Source of the DNA: Collybiopsis luxurians FD-317 M1
Lineage: Eukaryota; Basidiomycota; Agaricomycetes; Agaricales; Omphalotaceae
Assembly (NCBI GenBank): GCA_000827265.1
Contig: KN834803.1
Coordinates: forward strand, 196,144-260,143
Reading direction: 5' to 3'
DNA: 64,000 nucleotides
This document shows, one piece after another, positions 56,642 through 64,000 of this stretch. How positions within the stretch are numbered: position 1 is the first letter of the stretch; each line of letters opens with the position of its first letter. A program made the position numbers and the translations under genes. The notes beneath the pieces were generated by a model. It was not told the DNA's origin. It made no database searches and saw only the letters and a program-made list of their open reading frames with translations.

Positions 56642-58371
56642 TTGATCACATCCTATTTTTACTGGATAATTCTATTTGGCAACCCAGTTTCCAGCAGCAA
56701 CCCCCCAATATTTGGAAAGTAACACTGACTGTCTGTCACACCGGGACCACTGCGGGCGACATTAAGTCACAATCTGTAACTAGTACATAATGCACCCAAG
56801 GCTTGGCTTGGAAAAACCTGTGCCCTGCTTGCCGAAGCAAAATAGCAGAACTGAGCTGAGCATCTTCCAGATATGGGGGAGCCATATTCAAGCTGCAGCA
56901 CTATTTCTTCAAAAATCGGACTGGGACCATCTGGCCTATTCAGGGACAAGGCATTCTAAGCCAGAGCCAATAACAGCTGAGCCATAAACTGACCTACTGA
57001 TATGTTGATGTACCATATCCTGATTTGGATTGGCATTGACATGGGGGTTGCTGAAGCAGCCTGGATGCCTTGCCTCAGTTTTTGCTACTTAACCCTTATG
57101 TATGTATGGACCATGGACCAATGTCTAGTGTATCTTCTGCAAGATTCAGCAAATTGTGAGGGTGTTCTGAATGGCCATATTACTAATCTACAAATTTAAC
57201 TGCATATGTGTACAGCAGATGTTAAATTTTGAACCCAGCTCCACTGCTCAGCCTGCTTTTGCATTGACCAATGCACTGGCATCTCTTTGGAAAACAATCC
57301 GATGACGGCTGGCTAGGATATTCGGCATTGAAGGGAGGCCTTGACATTATCCATTACTAAATATATTGACACTATCCATAATTTATTGCCACGGCCCACC
57401 AGCATCAAGTAGACACTGATGATGAGTGCAAGATAAGAAGCAGCATATAAACTTGATCTTGCGTTGTCGTCACTAACAACGGCAGCTGCTAAGTGGACTC
57501 TGCAAAGTTGATGCCTTGGACACTAGAGTGGCCATTTTCTGGAGTGACCGAAGGTCAATTGGTCTCTCGCGGTTGCCAAATAGAATAATCCCTTTCCAGC
57601 AACTTACCCGCTGCATATGTACAGAGCATTCAATATTCAATATTCATCCTTCTCACAAAGGCTATTGTCCCTCAGATTAGAGACACAGAAGGATGTTCAG
57701 CTTCTGCAATAAATTCCAGGACAAAATTGTTGGACTCTGTTGCTCGGAATGTATCACTCAGCCCAAATGCCAATCTACCCATTGGCCTGGATATCAAATT
57801 CAGTGTCTGTCAAGAAGCCTGCACTTGACTGGAAAATTTTTGAACATTATCAGCACACAAAGTCAGAGCAAGAGTACAGTACTTACTTTCTTTTCACAAT
57901 AAGGACCTGAATCATAGAGGGAGCAGATGTTAGATGCTTTTATGATTTCAGAGGTCACACACATAATGCAAAATCCAATAGAGTGTGCAGAAAGTATCAA
58001 GAGAGGTGATATAATTTACTGGTACAGTAGATTTAACACATTTGATCATGCAAGTCAGCATTAGACCTTAAAAGAAGTATGGCAATTTTTGAAAGGACAT
58101 GGGTTATGTGAATGGTGCAGCATGTAGATCAAGCTCAGCCTTAGGCTTTGGAGCAATTGCACCACCGCTGGAGTAGTCAGGCTAAGAACTAGATGTAGAA
58201 TGTCTTGTTGAATCTGCTCCACTCTCGCTAGAATGAACCAACTACCCTACTGAACCTCCGTATCTAACATGTACAAACACCAGAATCTCCAATGCTCCCA
58301 AAACTCCTCCAATAACTCCAACACCCACTACTCCATGTGCCCCCACTAAAAAATGGTGATGCCCTTGTTGC
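56642..58371 (-). other. Expected 3' LTR region of the Ty3/gypsy element, not resolved
   Basis: Lies just downstream of pol on the minus strand, where the 3' LTR should be. The 5' LTR is beyond the window edge, so the two cannot be compared and no boundary can be set. No gene is supported here. Confidence 0.35.
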
Positions 58372-58374
58372 CTA

Positions 58375-58605
58375 CTCCCTATGACTCCCAAGCTCCCTAA
58401 TCAGCTGTTGCTCCTCTGCCAACTTTGTTCCTGCCCTCGGCACAAACTGCCGCAACCTCCTAGCCAAAAAGTCCCCACATATTGGAATGCCATTCAGGGT
58501 TGCCAATTTGTAGGAGTTGACTAACCTACCCACCACCCACACCAGTGCCGACCACTGCGGAACGATCTTCCTTTCAGTTTTGAATGTATAATCCAAGTCA
58601 CTTCA
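58375..58605 (-). pseudogene. Pol C-terminal tail
   Basis: Continues the integrase frame past the TGA at 58605-58603. It has VPQWSALVWVVGRLVNSY, LATLNGIPICGDF and ARRLRQFVPRAGTKL, which resembles the C-terminal tail of fungal Ty3/gypsy Pol proteins, and ends at a normal stop. Confidence 0.6.
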
Positions 58606-59154
58606 TTGAACTTGCACCAAGTCCCTGTCCAAGAAGACCACCTTGCCCAGGCTTCTTCCCAACACCTTCCTATTGAATGACTCCTTTCTCCGCCTTGCAT
58701 GCCATATGACTGCCTCATAACCATCCACATGCTGCTGCTCCACATATGCAGCCTGCACTGCAACCTCCTCAGGTTGTAACACCAATGCTGCCACCTCTAC
58801 CACTGTATGCCTTGTATTCACCACTGCCCCTAACATCAAATCCTTAGGAGAGAAATGCAAAGAATGCAGAACCTGCATGTTAAGAATCCAAACTGCTTGA
58901 TCTATGTAATCAGGCCATTTGCTGGGCAGGGACTCCCAAGTCATCTCATTGAACTGCACCGAATCCTCTCCCAACTCCGGCGCACACAGGTGTTTCAGCA
59001 CATGTAACAGTAGTTTGTTTGTTCCCTCAACCAACCCATTAACCCAAGGCAAGTATGCTGGTGTGACATGATGCTTTACTCCCCACTGAGTGCAGAAATC
59101 ATTGACCTCCTTGTTGTTGAAGTGGGACCCGCCATCCAACATAAATGTCTCCAA
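58603..59154 (-). pseudogene. Integrase core, second half
   Basis: Carries the second Asp (LDGGSHFNN) and the Glu (NGLVEGTNK) of the D-D-E triad, with HHVTPAYLPWVNG between them. It is in the same frame as the upstream integrase piece but separated by an in-frame TGA at 59169-59167, immediately after GSIF. Inactive as it stands unless the stop is read through. Confidence 0.8.
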
Positions 59155-59166
59155 AGGTAAATAACC

Positions 59167-60669
59167 TCAGAATATTGAGCCAAGACTGCTAACAGTTGTC
59201 TTTGCCAATCCAGCTGTTCTGAACTTGTGGACCCAGACATGCTGCGAGAATGTGTCCAGATACACCCCCAGCATATGGTAACCACCCTTGCCCTTTGACA
59301 TGGACAGGTAATCCCCAACCAGCAGCTCAAAGGGATGCCTGCGCATTATTGGATCCAACAGGGAGTGGAGGTGCATTGTCCCAAAATTCTTGCATCTGGC
59401 ACAGTCCTTGATAGCTGACATGATTGAGTCGTCCAGTTTTGGGTTGCAATACTGGTCCAACAGGGCCAGCTTAACCTGGTCCCTGCCCCAATGGCCACCC
59501 TCCTGGTGCTGCTTCTTGGCCAACACTCTTGCCTCCACCTTTGTCACACATTCGACCCTCGCCCTGTCCCGCACTCCTTCATTACCCCCCACCTTCCATA
59601 GCCTGTTATCCTTAACCATATACCTCTCTACCTTATGCCTCACCCATCCTTTTGCCTCGTGGCCCTCATTGCCCTCCAATGTTTCTAGTGCTGCAATCAC
59701 CTCCAGAAACACTGCCTTGTCAGTGAAATGGTTCTTCAACGCTGCCCAATCAGTCTCTCCTGAAACTGCAAACATGTTGTTAACCAACCTGAAGCTGGAC
59801 TCCCAGTCCTCATCTACATTCCACTTGCTCACATCCCCAGCCTCACGCTCTCTCCCTTCCCACATGCAACTGAGTCCATCTGCAACCACATTCAGCTTCC
59901 CTGGTATATGTCTCACATCTACAATCTGGTGGGGTAGTATCCCTTCCCTCCACCTAGTGTGCGTCACATTCAACTTGTCATTGGACAACACATCCTGCAG
60001 TGCCTGGCAATCCATTTCTACCTTGACTGGGAATCCCCAAACAATGTCCAAAAACTTGTCTAGGCCAAATTTTAGTGCCGCAAACTCAAGTAGGAACAGC
60101 TTGTAGTTTTGCTCAGACAAAGATGTTTGCTTCAATGCAAAGCCAATGGGGCAAGTCTCATGTACAGTTTCACCACTTGGCCTAACGACCTTTACCTGCT
60201 GGGCCAGAACTGCTGCGAAACCTTCTTTACACCCATCTGTGGTCAGAATGAAGTGTGTCCCATCCCATACTGGTGACTGCAGGACCAGCTCCAAAACAAG
60301 TGCAGTTTTCAAGGCAATAAATGCCTTGGTGTGCTCCAGAGACAACTTGTCAGCCAATTTGAAGGACTCCATAGCTCTCTGATATGTAGACTTTGTGTAG
60401 TGTTGTGGCAATGGTACAGACTTCAGCAGGTTATGCAGTGAACCTTCAATGTGTGCATAGTTCCTAATGAGGTCATGGAAGTGTCCAGTGAGACCAAGGA
60501 ATGAGGCCAGGTTCAGAGCATCCTCAGGCTGCTTCCAGTCAACAACTGCTGTGAGCTTTGCGGGGTCAACTGTAACCCCCTCCTTGCTTATCTTTCCACC
60601 TGCAAACACCCCCTCTGACATGAAGAACTGGGACTTGGCAGCAGACAGAGACAGGTTGGTGGCCTGGAC
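59167..60669 (-). pseudogene. Reverse transcriptase end, RNase H, integrase start
   Basis: Open for about 484 codons. It begins after a TGA near 60669 within the RT thumb/connection. The RNase H region (ILTTDGCKEGFAAVLAQ, then VEMDCQALQDVL and IPGKLNVVADGLSC) has its acidic residues. The integrase zinc-binding HHCC follows (HQEGGHWG ... CARCKNFG), then the first core Asp (LLVGDYLSMS). It ends at TGA 59169-59167, before the second catalytic Asp. Confidence 0.85.
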
Positions 60670-61248
60670 TCACATCAGAATATGGGTTAGCTTGTGAAAC
60701 ATCCCCTCAAAGTCATCATCTGCTGAGCCTCCATCATCTATGAATAGCTCCATAGTCCTATTGCCAAGGAGGTCACCCAGCAGCCTCACTGTCATGTCTG
60801 CAAAGGTTGATGGCACACCTGTTAAACCAAATGGCATCTTGACACACCAAAAGTACCCCTTCCCTTCAACATAGAATGCTGTATATGGCCTTGCCTCCTT
60901 TGCCACCTCACATGCATAAAACCCAGAGGCAAAGTTGAACAGGCATATCCAGCAGTGGCCACTCAGATTCTGCTGTTTCATGCAAATATCACCTTGGGGC
61001 ATGGGTGCGATCTTGGTGACTTTATTGACTTGACCAAAGTTCTGACAGATGTGCCATTTCTGTGGAGCATTCAGCTTGGCAGCCCAACTGTTAACAGTAG
61101 CTCTTGGAGGTGGACTAGGCAGTATGTCAAATGGGAGTGGTAACCCAGCTGCTGCACACTCTTCATTTAGTCGACATTGCAGCTCATCCAGGGTCAAACC
61201 CTGCTCCTTGTGTGCCTTCTTTGCCAATGTGATTGGTGACACACACAC
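60670..61248 (-). pseudogene. Reverse transcriptase palm and fingers
   Basis: Has the RT landmarks MPFGLTGVPSTF and ELFIDDGGSADDD, the latter being the Y/FxDD catalytic box as FIDD. It starts right after a frame change at a (GT)n run near 61248 and ends at a TGA near 60669 that interrupts the RT frame. Confidence 0.85.
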
Positions 61249-62009
61249 TTGACCTGGTTGGGGCTACACCATTCTATAACACTGGCAGCAACAAGCTTGT
61301 CAACTTTGGTATGTAAGTATTTGCATTGCAGAGGGATAAGTGCTTTCTGTCTAACTTTCATTGAGAATTTTGCACCATCAGGGATGTGTAGCTGGTGCAT
61401 TGCCCCAGGGACAGGACAAACTTTGCTCACAGATAGAGCAAAACAATCAGTGTATGAAGCCAGCAGACCTTCCACCCACTTCCTTTGATCCTCTGACAAA
61501 CCCAGTCCAATCTTCACCAACTGCAAAATTTCCTGAACTCTTGCAGGCTGAAACACTCTATCTGCACCATCATTATGTGTGAAGATACCATTTGATGCAG
61601 TAGCCAGCCCGTCGGGAATAATGTCAGAACCCAGGCCTGGGACCTCTACTGGTTCATCAGCTATTGCACAGACTGGGACCCAAGCTTGGCTTTCTGACAT
61701 ATCTGGCAACTTGGGGTCAATATGGAGAGTTCCAGAGGGCAAATCCAAATTGACTGCCCTGGAGGGGGTTGCGTGACTTCCCCCTTCCAAGTTTGCATGC
61801 TTTTCTTCCTCTCTACGACACCGCATTCTCCTCCTTCTCACTGTTTGTCCCTTTGGCAGCCCCTTCACCACCTCCACCTTACCAGGCTGTTGCCTTGTCC
61901 TCCTGCGCAGATGGTACCATAGCAACTGGGCACCCTTGCTGCAGTTTATACCACCAACATTTCCAGCTATCTCCTTACCTACGCTCCTCTTTCTGCTTCC
62001 TCTTCTCAT
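61194..62009 (-). pseudogene. Protease-RT linker and RT N-terminus
   Basis: A basic linker followed by LGLSEDQRKWVEGLLASYTDCFALSVSKV, the conserved approach to RT in fungal Ty3/gypsy elements, then VRQKALIP and VIEWCSPNQ. The frame is lost at a GTGTGTGTGT run near 61248, and the next piece continues in another frame. Confidence 0.75.
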
Positions 62010-62826
62010 CCTTCCGCAGATGCTCCTCCAGTGCCCTCGCTTGTTCCATTCTCAAAGTGTCAAACTCTCTCACCAGTTTGTCCAACAACAGTCCCTGCTC
62101 CTCCTCATCCACATCATTGGGCTCAATCACAAGTTCCTCAGCATCCATGGCTTTCAGGGGTGAACATCCCAGTTCCTCATCCTTCACCTCTTCCATGGTC
62201 ATCTGAGTGGGCCTTGACCTTGGTGAGCCTTGCAAGAGACCGTTAGTACCATTTACTGACTCAGAGTCACCAGCAGTTGTAGAGACTTCCCTGTACAGTG
62301 GGGTTAATATCTCCTTGATAACCCTGCTGGCTGTATTCACGCTTCCCTCAGGCTGCTCACTAACAGCTATGAATGCACCCAGTAAGTCCTGCTTCTTGCC
62401 CATACCCATCATGCAGACCTCAACATCCACCCTCTTCCCTAGACCACCATTGAACACCAGCCGTTTTTGCCTACGCTCACCCTCAACCTTTATGGTGTCC
62501 TCTGCATAGTCATGGACCACTCGGAAGTGCTCAAGTGGTGGCTTTCCAAAGAGGAACCACCAACTCCCCCCACTGTCAAAGACCTCAAAAGATCCATCAG
62601 TGACAGCACCCGCGATGCTAACATGGCCATCCCAACATGCTTCCCCTTTCACCAATGTCCCATTTGCCATGCAGAATTGCCTCTGCAAGGGGCTCCATCC
62701 ACCAATCACTCCATGTAATTCACGGTACATGCTGGAGTCCATTGCTGCTATCATGGCTCCATCATCAACCATCACTGGTACATCTACTTCCTTTCCTTCA
62801 CCATTGATAAGCTTAACTTGCAACAT
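61975..62826 (-). pseudogene. Retropepsin-like aspartic protease region
   Basis: The N-terminus has VMVDDGAMIAAMDS, the catalytic flap motif with Asp-Asp-Gly in place of the common Asp-Thr/Ser-Gly, then WDGHVSIAG and FLFGKPPLEHF. The rest is a Glu-rich spacer to the RT frame. The DDG form is, to my knowledge, usual in a lineage of agaricomycete gypsy elements and need not mean loss of activity. Confidence 0.7.
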
Positions 62827-62856
62827 GAATGGCTTGCTGGCTCAGCTGACATCCCC

Positions 62857-63454
62857 TCAAACATTGTAGACATCAACAATATTGGATTTGTCAAGATACT
62901 TGGTTTGTACAAAGTTCTCAGATAGTGCCCCAATCTGGGTTGTACAAATGCCAACTATTTCATTGACCCTCAGTCTTTTCCTGACCTGCCCATACCATCC
63001 AAGACCCAAGAAGCATCGTTGTTCTCTCCCACATAATTGACCTGGGGTGCGCAGTTCTCCATGCCCAGGACTCTCTTGCAGAAGGCTCTCCAATTCCCTT
63101 CCACCCTTGGAATTGCATGCCCTGTGCACACATTGCTCCTCCTGTGGGATTTGCCACACTTGAAGCACTCGCCGCTGCACACTGAGATCATACCAGGCAT
63201 CAGAGGCATTGCCATTTTCTCCAATAACCTCATGTTGGGCCCAAAATGTCAACCCCAGGCCAGAATGGCCTGTTCCCATTCCTTTTGTCCTTCTTCAGTG
63301 TCCAGATATACCTGCTGGCTTGTGATAGCTGTGCAAAGTGCTTCAACCCCAGCGGTGCCATTAGGCACTTCATATCTTGGAGCAGTGTAGCTGCTCCCCC
63401 CTCCAGTGGCGTCAGGTCTACAGCTTCAGTTAGGGGTTGGCAACAGGGGCTCAA
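62857..63454 (-). pseudogene. Gag C-terminus with zinc knuckle
   Basis: Two overlapping frames together carry GVDLTPLEGG...LLQDMKCLMAPLGL and then CFKCGKSHRRSNVC, a zinc knuckle of the form C-x2-C-x3-H-x5-C. It is frame-broken on both sides (near 63240 and near 63430), so no continuous Gag-Pol can be read. Confidence 0.65.
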
Positions 63455-63980
63455 CCAGTTGTGTGGACTCCAAGGAGCTGGCCAGCTTTGTCCTCGGTGT
63501 AGCCTGGAGGATTTCCATTTGCTCCTTCACTTTTTGTGCATCAATCTCATGCTCTGCCTCAACCTTCAGCAAGGCCCAGTTTACACCCTTGATGGCATTG
63601 GTGAAGGACTCCCAGTCAGCATGGTCATTGCTAACCACCTTCTTGAGCACGTAAGGCAGGTTTTTCTGGGTACTCACAATTGCTTCCTTGGACTGGTCAA
63701 TCTTTGCTCCCTTTGCCAATGCAAGCAGGTGTTCCACAAACCACTTGTGGTACAGGACCTGCGCTTTCTCATGTTGCACCAGTAGCTGCTCATTTGTTAC
63801 CCTCATAGCCTCCAACTCATTGAGATATGTCCTTGCATCTTTTTTCTCCTTCTGTGACAGAAACTGCATGTTAAACAGTGAAACAAAGTTCGCCCAACTG
63901 CCAGCTTTGTCTGCTGCACTCAATTTGTCATACCACTCCTCCGCAATTGAATCTTCCTCAAGAAACATCCAGACTTTCAC
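63426..63980 (-). pseudogene. Retrotransposon Gag, partial
   Basis: About 184 residues with EEWYDKLSAADKAGSWANFVSLFNMQF and QKEKKDARTYLNELEAMRV, the pattern of the Retrotrans_gag helical domain. The same frame has a TAG at 63995-63993 just upstream, and it ends out of frame with the zinc knuckle. The true start lies beyond the window. Confidence 0.8.
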
Positions 63981-64000
63981 AATGTAATCCTTCTATGTGA

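Larger units (their letters stand above)
58372..64000 (-). mobile_element. Decayed Ty3/gypsy LTR retrotransposon (internal region, cut by window edge)
   Basis: The domain order on the minus strand is gag, zinc knuckle, protease, reverse transcriptase, RNase H, integrase; RT before integrase is diagnostic of Ty3/gypsy. The pieces are in at least three frames and are separated by stops. In-frame TGA codons occur near 60669, 59169 and 58604, and a TAG near 63994. A shift lies at a (GT)n run near 61248, and another near 63430. The element cannot be autonomous. It is unlike the host genes in having no introns. Confidence 0.9.

Noticed and set aside
59390..60106. 238-codon plus-strand open frame
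   Set aside because: It is the antisense of the RNase H/integrase coding frame and has no motif of its own.
58603..60671. UGA recoding as an explanation for the in-frame TGA stops
   Set aside because: No sign of readthrough context. Frameshifts elsewhere in the same element make ordinary decay the simpler reading.
1..64000. CRISPR arrays, rRNA genes, bacterial operons
   Set aside because: None seen. The repeats here are dispersed or tandem eukaryotic repeats without regular spacer structure.

Overview
This window looks like nuclear DNA of a mushroom-forming basidiomycete (Agaricomycetes). The evidence is a full-length fungal fruit-body lectin gene, genes split by many 46-70 bp GT-AG introns, a decayed Ty3/gypsy element with an Asp-Asp-Gly protease motif, and fragments of a fungal multi-membrane-span gene. 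No bacterial or organellar signal is seen. All calls were made by eye; no database search was run.

The left and central part (about 1-50 kb) is dominated by a locally expanded family of very small three-exon genes, about 109-110 residues, that I cannot assign to a named family. Seven copies look intact (starts near 1777-, 4353+, 9086+, 12691-, 36503+, 41417-, 43398+). Three are broken (38.8-39.2, 44.1-44.3 and 45.1-45.4 kb, all minus). There are two subtypes. Five copies are type I and carry a 1-1.8 kb duplicated upstream module; two are type II and carry a different upstream block. One type I and one type II gene form a divergent pair at 1.3-4.8 kb, and the same pair recurs inverted at 41.0-43.8 kb. 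At 48.1-50.8 kb a divergent pair of five-exon genes (297 and 300 residues) starts with a domain like the small proteins, with introns at the same two positions. These two proteins continue into a second domain whose layout recalls actinoporin-like and fruit-body-lectin-like beta-sandwiches. This single-domain/two-domain arrangement is the most interesting system in the window.

From 6 to 21 kb there is an older inverted segmental duplication: 6.1-9.0 kb plus matches 21.3-16.2 kb minus. The second copy has lost its small gene and gained a 1.9 kb non-autonomous element with terminal inverted repeats (18921-20808). From 21.7 to 34 kb the DNA is more gene-like. It holds a possible p31comet/MAD2L1-binding-like gene (21.8-23.2), a small secreted protein gene (24.1-25.0), two head-to-head copies of a five-exon secreted protein gene (25.0-25.9 and 27.8-28.6), and the lectin (32.7-33.1). 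A third copy of the secreted protein gene lies at 51.8-52.6.

The right end holds a long, mostly disordered protein with a Cys/His-rich C-terminus (53.2-55.5), a weak hypothetical gene (55.9-56.6), and a decayed Ty3/gypsy retrotransposon on the minus strand (58.4 kb to the window edge). The retrotransposon keeps gag, zinc knuckle, protease, reverse transcriptase, RNase H and integrase, interrupted by in-frame stops and frameshifts.
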